Assembly (NCBI RefSeq): GCF_030719295.1
Contig: NZ_CP120997.1
Coordinates: forward strand, 3,848,501 to 3,912,500
Direction: 5' to 3'
DNA length: 64,000 nucleotides
Source: Streptomyces sp. Mut1
GTDB lineage: Bacteria; Actinomycetota; Actinomycetes; Streptomycetales; Streptomycetaceae
Part shown: positions 44,339 through 52,964 of the stretch, piece by piece
Layout: the number at the start of each line of letters is the position of its first letter
Position numbering within the stretch: position 1 is the stretch's first letter
Made by a program: the position numbers and the translations under genes
Notes under the pieces: model-generated
The model's database searches: none
What the model was told of the DNA's origin: nothing
The model's input: only the letters and a program-made list of their open reading frames with translations

Positions 44339-44960
44339 CTCTCCAGGCTACCGGTGTCGGCTTCCCCTGCTTGAACCGATAGGGGCAAGCATGGCGCTTT
44401 GCCCGAATTGCCGGTATTTGGCATTCTGAGGGCGGGCCGCTGGGCCGGAATCGAGGCGTGTATCGAGAAAAGGGGCGCTATTCCCCCAAACAGGACAGAG
44501 GGAGTGAGGGCTCCTGGTGCATCGACCTTGCTCGGCGCGGCAGTTGGTTGCCGCTTGTCCACAGGAATGGGTGATCAGTCAAAGTTATCCACAGGCTGTG
44601 GGGGAAGTCTGTGGACGCGGAGGAGGTCATTCCGGGGGGCCCGTGAAAACGCAGGGATTCACAGTCCAAACCCGCTTTATACGCTCGTTCGGGTGGGAAT
44701 TGCTCGCTCTAAAGAGTTGATCAATGGAATTGAGCTGACACCGGGTGACCTGCGGCCCTGTGGGCCGGTCTGAGTGTGGTGTGTTGATTTGTCGACCATG
44801 TCGCATTGCGGTGTCGACTTGTCCCCAGCCCCGGGTGCGCGCCTGTGGATAACTTTTCCCAGTAAGGCAATCGGCTGATCCCACCAGCCGGGCAGGCAGG
44901 CGACAGCCCGCTCACCGCCTGCCCCTACCCGCCCAGCGGCTACCCGCCGGCCCCGACCTG
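44339..44960. other. 622-bp non-coding gap between serS and pheA carrying a DnaA-box cluster
   Basis: No gene is supported: short frames here lack ribosome sites and coding bias. The stretch is less GC-rich than its surroundings. It contains DnaA boxes at 44555-44563, 44585-44593 and 44844-44852 with two near-matches, plus an imperfect hairpin at 44361-44390 in the serS leader. The serS promoter must lie here. Confidence 0.7.
44555..44852. promoter_or_regulatory. DnaA-box cluster
   Basis: TTGTCCACA (44555-44563, exact Streptomyces consensus), TTATCCACA (44585-44593, exact E. coli consensus), TGTGGATAA (44844-44852, exact, reverse). Near-matches are TGTGGACGC (44610-44618, reverse) and TTGTCCCCA (44819-44827). 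Clusters like this outside oriC are known in Streptomyces to bind DnaA and tune initiation frequency. Whether this is one of the described clusters cannot be told without coordinates. Confidence 0.65.
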
Positions 44961-45896
44961 TCAGGCGCGTCCGTCCTGGTTGCGGGCCAGCCAGTCCGAG
45001 GCCTCGGTGAACTCGGCGTCGGAGGTCCCCGCGCGCAGCGGGCGTACATCCGCCGGCGTCACACCGGCCCGCGGGTACGAGCCGAGGAACCGCACATTCG
45101 GGCAGATCCGCTTCAGCCCCATCAGCGCCTCGCCGACCCGGCGGTCGGAGATGTGGCCCTCGGCGTCCACCGCGAAGCAGTAGTTGCCGATGCCCGCCCC
45201 GGTCGGCCGCGACTGGATCAGCATCAGGTTCACCCCGCGCACCGCGAACTCCTGGAGCAGTTCGAGCAGGGCGCCGGGGTGGTCGTCCCCCAGCCAGATG
45301 ACGACGGAGGTCTTGTCCGCGCCGGTCGGCGCCGCGGGCCGGGCCGGCCGGCCCACCAGCACGAAGCGGGTCTGCGCGTTCTCCGCGTCATGGATCTCGG
45401 TGACCAGCGGTTCGAGCCCGTACGTCGCCGCCGCGAACTCCCCCGCGAACGCGGCGTCGTACCGGCCCTCCTGCACGAGCCGCGCGCCGTCCGCGTTGGA
45501 CGCCGCCGACTCCCATACGGCCTGCGGGAGATGGGCGGCCATCCAGTTGCGTACCTGCGGCTGCGCGGCCGGGTGGGCGGTGACCGTCTTGATGTCGGAC
45601 AGCTTGGTGCCGGGCCGCACCAGCAGCGCGAAGGTGATGGAGAGCAGCACTTCGCGGTAGATCATCAGCGGTTCGCCGCTGGTGAGCTGGTCGAGCGTGG
45701 TGGTGATGCCGCCCTCGACGGAGTTCTCGATCGGTACGAGCGCCGCGGCGGCCGTACCGCCGCGCACCGCGTCCAGGGCCGCCGGTACGGAGACCATCGG
45801 GACCAGTTCGCGGGTGGCGGCTTCCGGGAGCGTACGGAGGGCGACCTCGGTGAAGGTGCCCTCGGGGCCGAGATAGGCGTAGCGCGTGGCGGACAT
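44961..45896 (-). CDS. pheA: Prephenate dehydratase
   Basis: 311 residues. Residues 5-180 form the dehydratase domain, with YLGPEGTFTEVAL at the start, IENSVEGGITTTLDQL, and NAQTRFVLVG, whose threonine/arginine/phenylalanine are catalytic. An ACT domain follows (about 200-275, DHPGALLELLQEFAVRGVNL, IQSRP) that binds phenylalanine for feedback control. It turns prephenate into phenylpyruvate for phenylalanine synthesis. 59 bp downstream of dtpA on the same strand; it probably has its own promoter. Confidence 0.95.
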   Translation of the reverse strand: MSATRYAYLGPEGTFTEVALRTLPEAATRELVPMVSVPAALDAVRGGTAAAALVPIENSVEGGITTTLDQLTSGEPLMIYREVLLSITFALLVRPGTKLSDIKTVTAHPAAQPQVRNWMAAHLPQAVWESAASNADGARLVQEGRYDAAFAGEFAAATYGLEPLVTEIHDAENAQTRFVLVGRPARPAAPTGADKTSVVIWLGDDHPGALLELLQEFAVRGVNLMLIQSRPTGAGIGNYCFAVDAEGHISDRRVGEALMGLKRICPNVRFLGSYPRAGVTPADVRPLRAGTSDAEFTEASDWLARNQDGRA

Positions 45897-45955
45897 ACCG
45901 TCACCCTAATGCGCGGTGACGGCTCGGAAGTCCAGGTCTGCGGAGCCGCGGTGGC

Positions 45956-47263
45956 TCAGGACTCCAGAAGCCGCTGCCCCACATACTCTCCGGCCGCGGC
46001 CCCGCCCGGCACCGCGAACAGCCCGCTCGCCTCGTGGCGCAGGAAGGGGGAGAGCGCGTCGCCCCGGTCGAGCTTGCGCTGCACGGGCACGAAGCCGCGC
46101 AGCGGATCTGCCTGCCAGCAGATGAACAGCAGCCCCGCGTCCGGCGTGCCGTCGGCGGCGATGCCGTCGTGGTACGAGAACGGCCGGCGCAGCATCGCGG
46201 CACCGCTGTTGCGCTCGGGGGCGGAGATCCGGGCGTGCGCGTTGTCCGGGATCAGGAGCTTGCCGTCGGACCCGACCTTGTCGAGGTCCATGGCGGTGGT
46301 CTCCGTGCCGCCGCTGAGCGGGGCACCGTCCGACTTGCGTCGGCCGATGACCCGCTCCTGCTGCCCGACGGGGAGCTTCTCCCAGTCGTCGAGCAGCATC
46401 CTGATCCGCCGGACCACCGCGTACGAGCCGCCCGCGAGCCAGTCGTACGCGGCGTCCCGGCCGCCGGGGACGAAGATCCGCTTGTCGAAGTCGCTGTCGG
46501 CCGGCTTCGGGTTGCCGGTGCCGTCGACCTGGCCCATCAGGTTGCGGGCCGTCATCGGCCTGGCGGTGGCACCGGGCGTGCGGTTGAAGCCGTTCATCTG
46601 CCAGCGCACGGTGGCCGTCGAACCGGCCTCCTTCTGCACGGTCCGCAGGGCGTGGAACGCGACGAGCGCGTCGTCGGCGCCGATCTGCACCCACAGGTCC
46701 CCGTTGGACCGGCCGGCGTCGAGGTGGTCGGACGAGAACGGCGGCAGGGGGTCGAGGCCCGGAGGCCGACGGGAGGCCAGGCCCGTGCGTTCGAAGAAGG
46801 TGGCGCCGAAGCCGAAGGTGACGGTCAGCGAGGAGGGCCCCGCGTCCAGCGCGATGCCGGTGTCGTGCGCACTGCCGTCCGCCGCGGAGCCGGTGGCGGG
46901 TTCGCCGGCCATCAGCCGCTGGGCCGCGGCGGACCAGCGGCGCATCAGGGCGGCGGCCTCTTTGCGGCCGGCGCCGGCGGCGAGGTCGAAGGCGACGAGG
47001 TGGCCGCACGCCTGAAGCGGAGTGGTGATCCCCGGTTGATGTTTCCCGTGAAACATCACCTCGGTGGAGCCGACCGACGTCAGCGCCGTCGGTGGATCGT
47101 CGCGCGTGGCGGCATAGCCGGTGGCGCCGCCGGCCGCTCCGAGCACCAGCCCGGTCGCCCCTGCCGTGCCCGCGGTGCCGATCAGCCGCCGCCGCGAAAT
47201 CGCTCCGGCCCTGCCGTTGCCACGGCTCTTGTCGCTCTTGTTGCTCGCGCTGTTTCCGCTCAC
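45956..47263 (-). CDS. dtpA: DtpA, Tat-exported dye-decolorising heme peroxidase (EfeB/DyP family)
   Basis: 435 residues from the GTG at 47263. A twin-arginine signal (ISRRRLIGT at 22-30 then a hydrophobic alanine/glycine stretch) sends it folded across the membrane. The DyP signature G-x-x-D-G occurs as GQVDGTGNP, whose aspartate works in peroxide cleavage. In S. lividans the orthologue is needed to mature the copper oxidase GlxA and for development on glucose. It is the last gene of the copper operon, 7 bp after copCD. A one-mismatch parS (47041-47054) lies in its coding sequence. Confidence 0.9.
   Translation of the reverse strand: MSGNSASNKSDKSRGNGRAGAISRRRLIGTAGTAGATGLVLGAAGGATGYAATRDDPPTALTSVGSTEVMFHGKHQPGITTPLQACGHLVAFDLAAGAGRKEAAALMRRWSAAAQRLMAGEPATGSAADGSAHDTGIALDAGPSSLTVTFGFGATFFERTGLASRRPPGLDPLPPFSSDHLDAGRSNGDLWVQIGADDALVAFHALRTVQKEAGSTATVRWQMNGFNRTPGATARPMTARNLMGQVDGTGNPKPADSDFDKRIFVPGGRDAAYDWLAGGSYAVVRRIRMLLDDWEKLPVGQQERVIGRRKSDGAPLSGGTETTAMDLDKVGSDGKLLIPDNAHARISAPERNSGAAMLRRPFSYHDGIAADGTPDAGLLFICWQADPLRGFVPVQRKLDRGDALSPFLRHEASGLFAVPGGAAAGEYVGQRLLES
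47041..47054. promoter_or_regulatory. Degenerate parS site inside dtpA
   Basis: GTTTCCCGTGAAAC differs from the parS consensus at one position (A to C at base 6). It encodes the M-F-H-G-K stretch of DtpA. Single-mismatch sites are often still bound by ParB, more weakly. Confidence 0.6.
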
Positions 47264-47270
47264 GTCCTGC

Positions 47271-49208
47271 TCAGCCGATCTTCACGTTCTTGTCGACCGT
47301 CGTCTGGTCGATGTCCGACGTCCGCACGGTCACCGCGACGTTCCAGTCGCCCGCGATCGGGAGCTGGAGACCGGTGGCGGTCCAGTGCCCCTCGGTCAGC
47401 CGGACCGGAACGGCCGGGAGGGGGCCGATGTCCTTGGACTCCAAGGTGAACGCGACCTTCACCTCGGGAACGTCCATGGCCTTTCCGCCGCTGTCCTCGA
47501 TCCACAGGTGGATCACGTTGGCTCCGGTGCGCCCAGGGTCGATGTCCATCCGTACTGTGCCCTTGCCGTTCTCGCCGCCCGTCTCGAAGGGCAGGGAGAG
47601 GTTGACGGGCCCCTCCGCCGCGGGTGCGGCGGCCGCCGTCGACGAGCGCGCCTCCTCCTCCGTACGGCCGGGCTCGGTCGAGGTCAGGACGGTGGTCACG
47701 GCCAGCAGGGCCACGGCGACGCCGACCTCGGCCAGCACGGAGCGCCGCAGAGCTGCCCGGCCGGGGTCGGCGTCACGTATCCGCTTCTTCTCGGCGGAGG
47801 CCACAGCGGCCCGCTGCCGGGCGAGCTGGGCTGCCCGGCCGGGGTCCGTGGCGGGCTCAGCCGCCGCCTCTTCCTCTTCCTCCGTCTCAGGGCCACCGGA
47901 TCCGGCAGCGGCTGCCGCCTCCTCCGTGCCGCCGCCCGCCGCGAGCCGGCCCGTCCACCTGCGGGACACGGACGCGATCCCGACCAGCCCGGCGACGAGC
48001 GCCACCTTCGCGATCAGCAGCTGCCCGTATCCGGTGCCGGTCAGCGCCGACCAGGTGCCGAGCTGCCGCCACGACTGGTAGACCCCGGTCGCGACGAGGA
48101 GGACCACACTGGTGAACGCGATCGCGGAGAAGCGCCGTACCGCCGCCGCGGGGAGGTCCGGGGTGCGGTACAGCGCGGTCAGCAGGGCCACGAGCCCGCC
48201 CAGCCAGGCCGCGACGGCCAGCAGGTGGAGCACGTCCACGGGCATGGCGATACCGGGCTGGATGCCGGTCGAAGCATGTTCGGCCAGCGCCCAGGTCCCG
48301 GCGATGCCGGCGGCGATGACCGCGCCGCCGATGGCGAGGCCGAAGGTGAGGTCCTTCTTCTCGCGCGGGTCCTCGCGCTTGGCGTACGTGCCGAACAGCA
48401 CCGCGACGAACAGCGCGGCGGCACCGAGCAGCAGGAGCCGCGAGACGAGTGCGGCGCCGGGCTTGGTGTCGAGGACCGCCTTCAGGCCGTCGAGGTCGAA
48501 CACGTCCCCGAGCTTCCCGGACCCGGTGTACGGGTTGCGCAGGAGCAGCATCGCGATGGTGGCCGCGGTGAGCGTCATCCAGCCGCGTACCACCAGGCGC
48601 TGCAGCGGACGCGCGCCCGCGCCGCGCCGCCAGCAGGCCAGCACGAAGGCGGCGCCGCCCGCGAGCACGATGAACCCGGCGTACGCGGCGTAGCGCGCGA
48701 TGTCGTAGAGCGTGCCGACGAGACCGCCCCCGGCCTCGTTGTCGGGAAGGGCGACGGTGGTCTCGGAAGGCGCGCCGATGGAGAAGGTGAAGGCGCCGGA
48801 GACCGGGTGGCTGTCGGCGGAGACCGCTTGCCAGGCGACGGTGTACGTACCGTCGGGCAGGCCGGTGCTCAGGGCGACGCCGTACTTCACGGTGGAGCCG
48901 CTGTGCAGGTCGCGCGGGGCGGCCTGGGTGTCGGCGCGCCTGCCCGAGGGGTCGAGGATACGGATGGAGTCCGCGCCGAGGGCGACCTGCTCGGAGAAGG
49001 TGAGGGTGACCTCCTTGGGCGCGGTGGCGACCACCGCCCCGTCCTGCGGATCGCTCCCGGTGAGTGCGGCGTGGGCCGACGCGGGACCCGCGACGGCCAG
49101 CAGCAGACCGAACACCGCGCCGACGAGTGCGGCGAGGAGTCCGGCCGCGGCGAGCGGCCGTCGTGCGGCGTACGGGGGCGGCCCGAAGTGCGGGGCGGTG
49201 GCTGTCAT
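47271..49208 (-). CDS. CopC-CopD fusion (YcnJ-like) copper-transport protein
   Basis: 645 residues. A signal peptide ends at about residue 45 (ASA before H46), exposing the amino-terminal histidine that binds copper in CopC domains (46-150). Then follow about eight membrane helices of the CopD domain, an acidic/alanine-rich cytoplasmic loop near 430-470, and a C-terminal beta domain of about 110 residues facing outside. It handles copper at or through the membrane. Sits between ecuC and dtpA, 14 bp after ecuC. Confidence 0.88.
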   Translation of the reverse strand: MTATAPHFGPPPYAARRPLAAAGLLAALVGAVFGLLLAVAGPASAHAALTGSDPQDGAVVATAPKEVTLTFSEQVALGADSIRILDPSGRRADTQAAPRDLHSGSTVKYGVALSTGLPDGTYTVAWQAVSADSHPVSGAFTFSIGAPSETTVALPDNEAGGGLVGTLYDIARYAAYAGFIVLAGGAAFVLACWRRGAGARPLQRLVVRGWMTLTAATIAMLLLRNPYTGSGKLGDVFDLDGLKAVLDTKPGAALVSRLLLLGAAALFVAVLFGTYAKREDPREKKDLTFGLAIGGAVIAAGIAGTWALAEHASTGIQPGIAMPVDVLHLLAVAAWLGGLVALLTALYRTPDLPAAAVRRFSAIAFTSVVLLVATGVYQSWRQLGTWSALTGTGYGQLLIAKVALVAGLVGIASVSRRWTGRLAAGGGTEEAAAAAGSGGPETEEEEEAAAEPATDPGRAAQLARQRAAVASAEKKRIRDADPGRAALRRSVLAEVGVAVALLAVTTVLTSTEPGRTEEEARSSTAAAAPAAEGPVNLSLPFETGGENGKGTVRMDIDPGRTGANVIHLWIEDSGGKAMDVPEVKVAFTLESKDIGPLPAVPVRLTEGHWTATGLQLPIAGDWNVAVTVRTSDIDQTTVDKNVKIG

Positions 49209-49222
49209 GGTCTGTCAGTCCC

Positions 49223-49672
49223 TCACTGCTTCTTCGGGTTGTGGGTGGTCTCCTTCACGGGAAGGTCGACCTTGACTGCGCCGGCCTTCTCGAAGTGCAG
49301 CTCCACGGACACCTTCTGGCCCTGCTTGGGCTGCTGCTTGAGCTTCGCGAACATGATGTGGTTGCCACCACGTTCGAGGTCCAGCTCACCGCCCGCGGGC
49401 ACGTCGAAGGACGTCACCTTGCGCATGACCTGGTTCTTCGTCTCGTGGATCGTGACGTCGTCCGAGAGCGGGCTGGTGACCGAGGTGAGGCGGTCGGCTC
49501 CGTTGCCGTGGTTCTGCACGACGAGGAAGCCGGCCGCCATGTCGTTGACGGGCTGCGGCATGAACCCGCCGATGACCTTCAGCTCCGGCCGGTCCGAGGA
49601 GGACGAACACCCCGCCAGCGCCAGACCCGTGGTGAGGGTCAGGACGCCGGCGAGGGCTGTACGGCGGTTCAC
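49223..49672 (-). CDS. ecuC: ECuC, extracytoplasmic copper chaperone (PCuAC family lipoprotein)
   Basis: 149 residues from the GTG at 49672, which overlaps the Sco stop (GTGA). The lipobox LALAGC anchors it at C22. Copper ligands fit the PCuAC pattern M-x21-H-x-M (M83, H105, M107), with H76 as a fourth candidate. In S. lividans the orthologue binds Cu(I) and hands it on near the Sco protein. It serves assembly of extracytoplasmic copper enzymes. Confidence 0.88.
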   Translation of the reverse strand: MNRRTALAGVLTLTTGLALAGCSSSSDRPELKVIGGFMPQPVNDMAAGFLVVQNHGNGADRLTSVTSPLSDDVTIHETKNQVMRKVTSFDVPAGGELDLERGGNHIMFAKLKQQPKQGQKVSVELHFEKAGAVKVDLPVKETTHNPKKQ

Positions 49673-50322
49673 GGGTTCTCCCCCTTGACGATCTTGGGGA
49701 GGTCCTTGGTGTAGTCGTCGGGCGTGGTGTCCTCGCTGTACAGCACGTACCCCTGGTCGGTCTTCGGGGAGAACGCGAGGACCTGCGAGCCGTGCATCGA
49801 GACGATCGTGCCGTCCTTCTCCTTCTTCGGCGCGTCCATGCCGATGCCGATCTGCCGGGCGCCCGCCTGGATGGTCGGGAAGTCGCCGGTGAGACCGATG
49901 AAGGACGGGTCCTGGGACTTGAGCCAGGTGCCCAGCGAGGCGGGGGTGTCCCGCTCCGGGTCGGTGGTGACGAAGACGACCTGGAGCTTGTCCTGGTCCG
50001 CCTGGGAGAGGGACTTCTTGGCGATCGCGATGTTGCTCATGATGAGCGGGCAGACGTCGGGGCAGTGGGTGTAGCCGAAGTAGATGAGCGTCGGCTTGCC
50101 CTTGGTCTGCTCGCGCAGGTCGTACTTCTTGCCGTGTGTGTCGGTCAGGACGAGGTTCGGCTTGGTGAACGGCTGGTCGAGCACCGTCGCGGCCTTGGTC
50201 TTCGCCTCCACCGACACATCGGCGATGGGCTTCTTGCTGTCGTTGTCACTGCCGCCACAGGCGGACAGGGTGAGCGCGGCCGCGACGACGAGCGCCGCGG
50301 CCGGCACGATCTTCTTAACCAT
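49669..50322 (-). CDS. sco: Sco/SenC copper metallochaperone lipoprotein
   Basis: 217 residues from the ATG at 50322 behind AGGAAAAG. Lipobox LSAC with C22. The thioredoxin fold carries C87-P-D-V-C91 and H177, the three copper ligands of Sco proteins. In Streptomyces Sco delivers copper to the CuA site of cytochrome c oxidase and is linked to development. Coupled to ecuC by a 4-bp overlap. Confidence 0.92.
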   Translation of the reverse strand: MVKKIVPAAALVVAAALTLSACGGSDNDSKKPIADVSVEAKTKAATVLDQPFTKPNLVLTDTHGKKYDLREQTKGKPTLIYFGYTHCPDVCPLIMSNIAIAKKSLSQADQDKLQVVFVTTDPERDTPASLGTWLKSQDPSFIGLTGDFPTIQAGARQIGIGMDAPKKEKDGTIVSMHGSQVLAFSPKTDQGYVLYSEDTTPDDYTKDLPKIVKGENP

Positions 50323-50371
50323 GGAGCACTTTTCCTGGTGGGTCGATGGAGCGGGTGGGGCTTGGGCCGGA

Positions 50372-51118
50372 TCAGGTGGTGGTGCGACGGCGGCCGGCCA
50401 GGACGCCGAAGGCCACGCCGGCGACACCGATGACGATGCCGATGACGCCGAGCACCCGGGCGGCGTTGTCCTGGGAGGAGGCCGACGAGGCGGTGGTGGT
50501 CTCCCCGCTCTTGTCGGAGGCGGCGGAGGAGTCCGATGAGGCGGAGGAGTCCGAGCCGGCCGCCGCGTCGGCCCCGTGCGCGTCACCCGACGCGGCCGTC
50601 AGCTTGAGGACGGGAGCGGGGGTGTCGGGCTCGTCGGCGCCCTCCTTCTGCTCCTCGATCCAGCGGACGACCTCCTTGTTGGAGTACGTCTGGACGGCCT
50701 TGAACACCAGCTGGTCGGCGTCCTCGGGGAGCTGGCCGACGGACAGGGGGAACTGCTGGAAGCGGCCGGGCTCGATCTTGCCGCCGGTCCAGGTGACCTT
50801 GGAGACGGCCTCGTTGATCGTCTTGCCGTGCATCTCCAGCGGCTTGTCGAGCTTGCTGGTCGTCACCTCGATGTCCCAGCCGGGCACCGGCTGCGGCATG
50901 ACGGACGCCAGCGGGTGGTCGGTGGGGAAGCTGACTTCGAGCTTGGTCGTCGAGGCGTTGTCGCGCTCGTTGGGCACCTTGAAGTTGATGACGGCGTAAC
51001 CGCCCTTGGCGGCCTCGCCCTGCGGCTGGACGCTGACGTGGGCGGAGGCCGTACCGGCGAGCAGCAGCACGGTCGACGCGGCGACGCCGCCGGCGAGGGC
51101 GATGCGGGAAACGTTCAT
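50372..51118 (-). CDS. YcnI-like (DUF1775) copper-binding membrane-anchored protein
   Basis: 248 residues. The signal peptide ends at ASA before H27, leaving an amino-terminal histidine as in the monohistidine-brace copper proteins of the YcnI family. The DUF1775 beta domain spans about 27-165 (HVSVQPQGEAAKGGYAVINF). A serine/aspartate-rich linker leads to a C-terminal membrane helix (VLGVIGIVIGVAGVAFGVL) and a basic end. It sits 50 bp upstream of sco in the copper operon. Confidence 0.88.
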   Translation of the reverse strand: MNVSRIALAGGVAASTVLLLAGTASAHVSVQPQGEAAKGGYAVINFKVPNERDNASTTKLEVSFPTDHPLASVMPQPVPGWDIEVTTSKLDKPLEMHGKTINEAVSKVTWTGGKIEPGRFQQFPLSVGQLPEDADQLVFKAVQTYSNKEVVRWIEEQKEGADEPDTPAPVLKLTAASGDAHGADAAAGSDSSASSDSSAASDKSGETTTASSASSQDNAARVLGVIGIVIGVAGVAFGVLAGRRRTTT

Positions 51119-51283
51119 GACAGGGATCACTCCACAGAGGCACGAAGGAAAGGTGCTCCGGCGCGCGGGTACGCACCGGCATCGCGACACCTCCTCCGCA
51201 CGAGCGGAATGCGCGGACGACCCGCGGACGCGCCGAAAGGGCGCGTGGCGTGGGCCGGACCGCATCGCGTGGAGGGCGTCGCG

Positions 51284-52102
51284 TCAGGCTGCGAGGGTGA
51301 GTACGGGAGGCGGCCCGCGCCGGATCACCATGTGCTGCAACGGGTCCCCGGTCGCCGGGCGCGGCGCGTCCACGGCGGTACGCGGGGTGCGCGGCCCGGT
51401 CGTGAGTTCGCCGGACAGGCCCGCGCGCAGGGCGGAGACGAGGCCGAACGCGGCCCGCAGCGCCCGGAGCCGGGCCCCTGCCGCGATCTGCTGGGCGCCG
51501 TGGGCCGAGAGCCGGGCGAGGCGGAACAGGGCGACTTCGCCCCGCCGCAGTAGCCAGCCGGCGGCCAGCGCGGCCAGCAGGTGCCCGAGCAGCATGGGCA
51601 GGCCGGGCAGCATTCCGGCGAGGCCGGTCGTGCCGGTGGCCCAGAGGCTGTCGGAAGGGGCCGCGGCCAGGTGCTGGTGGGCCTGTGCGGTCACCGCCGC
51701 CGGGTCGACGCCCGCGGTGGTGACGATGTCGTGCGCGTCCGAGGCGTCGAGCTGGCCGGGTCCGGCGCCGCAGACGAGGCTCGCCGCGAACCGGATGAGC
51801 GCGTCCTCGCCGCCGGTGGCCCGGGGCGTCGTGGTGTGCGTGCCCAGGCCGAAGAGGACGTGCAGGGCGAGCTGTCCGCCGGCCAGGGCCGCCGCGATGC
51901 CGGGCAGCGAGCGTTCGCGCCCGGCGAGGGGGACGGCCACCGCGAGGACGCCGAGGAAGGCGGCGAGCAGCGTCCACCAGGGGACGGTCGCGCAGGCGGC
52001 CAGCGCATGCCCCGCCGCGGACAACGCGACGCAGACCGCGGCGAACACCGCGGCCCTCAGTAGCCGCATACCGGCTCCGGCGCGTCCCACAGATGTAGAC
52101 AT
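51284..52102 (-). CDS. Multi-spanning membrane protein at the head of the copper operon
   Basis: 272 residues from the ATG at 52102 (another Met at 52066). About five hydrophobic segments in the first 190 residues (RLLRAAVFAAVCVALSAAGH, LAAFLGVLAVAVPLAG, LPMLLGHLLAALAAGWLL), a soluble basic tail, and scattered histidines (AQAHQH, GTHTTT). I recognise no family. Being 165 bp upstream of the YcnI gene on the same strand, it may be part of the copper operon, but that gap could also hold the operon promoter. Confidence 0.65.
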   Translation of the reverse strand: MSTSVGRAGAGMRLLRAAVFAAVCVALSAAGHALAACATVPWWTLLAAFLGVLAVAVPLAGRERSLPGIAAALAGGQLALHVLFGLGTHTTTPRATGGEDALIRFAASLVCGAGPGQLDASDAHDIVTTAGVDPAAVTAQAHQHLAAAPSDSLWATGTTGLAGMLPGLPMLLGHLLAALAAGWLLRRGEVALFRLARLSAHGAQQIAAGARLRALRAAFGLVSALRAGLSGELTTGPRTPRTAVDAPRPATGDPLQHMVIRRGPPPVLTLAA

Positions 52103-52370
52103 GGCCGGGCCATCATCGCACCCGGCCCCCCGCCTCCGTACGGCAGGTCCGGAAGGTCGTCTTCCGGGCGGATTGGGCGCGAGCAGGGCCGTTCGGGCGG
52201 GTTCCGCACCCTCCCGGGTGGTACGGAAAGGGTCCCGTGGGGCGGGGCTACACCGGTGTGACGCATCCGGCCATCCGCCGATCGAGCGGTAAGACGGCAC
52301 GCGCGTGCTTACGACCGCCCCTGCGTGGCATACGTATCGGTATGTCTAGCCGCATCCAGGAGGCCGGAGC

Positions 52371-52913
52371 ATGAGCATCTGGTGGTCACTCCATTTGCGG
52401 CGCGAAGCTGCGAGCGTGCCGCTCGCCCGCCGGTTCCTGCTCGGCACGATGGAATCCGCGGGCGTGGACCCGGACATCTCCTTCGACCTGTCCCTCGCGC
52501 TCAGCGAAGCCTGTGCGAACGCGGTCGAGCACGGAGGGAAGCACGACGCCGCCGGCGGCACCGGGAAAACCCGGGACGCCTGGGAGGAGCCGTCCGCCAC
52601 GGCCAGTGGGCAGTACCGGGTCACCGCGTATCTGGACGGCGAGAAGTGCCGTATCGAAGTCGCCGATTCGGGGCCCGGCTTTCCCACCCGGGGCGGGCCG
52701 CACACATCCGAGCGGAAGCCCGGGAGCAGGCCGCCGGAACCGCAGCGCGCGTCGTACCCGCCCGTCACCGCCGAGGAGGGGCGGGGCCTGTGCCTGATCG
52801 AGCAGCTCGCCGACCATGTGCACTTCGGGAACCGCCCGGGGCACGCGGGAGCGGTGGTGAGCTTCGACAAGGTCCTGAAGTGGCGGGAGGGCGCCCTGCT
52901 CATGGTGTCCTGA
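52371..52913 (+). CDS. RsbW-like ATP-binding protein (anti-sigma kinase fold)
   Basis: 180 residues with AGGAGG before the ATG. The GHKL/HATPase fold shows the N box LALSEACANAVEHGG, the G1 box ADSGPGF and the G2 box EGRGLCLIEQLADHV. A glycine/serine-rich insert of about 40 residues follows the N box. Streptomyces carries many such single-domain kinases that bind sigma factors or anti-anti-sigma proteins. The partner is not adjacent, although a SpoIIE-type phosphatase gene lies 1.6 kb downstream. Confidence 0.85.
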   Translation: MSIWWSLHLRREAASVPLARRFLLGTMESAGVDPDISFDLSLALSEACANAVEHGGKHDAAGGTGKTRDAWEEPSATASGQYRVTAYLDGEKCRIEVADSGPGFPTRGGPHTSERKPGSRPPEPQRASYPPVTAEEGRGLCLIEQLADHVHFGNRPGHAGAVVSFDKVLKWREGALLMVS

Positions 52914-52964
52914 GCGGGGCGCCCTCCGGCGCACGGGCCCGGCCCGGTGCGGGCCGGCGAAGAA

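Noticed and set aside
44339..44400. T-box leader considered for serS
   Set aside because: No T-box core (GGUGG-type) or specifier loop is visible; only an imperfect hairpin is present.
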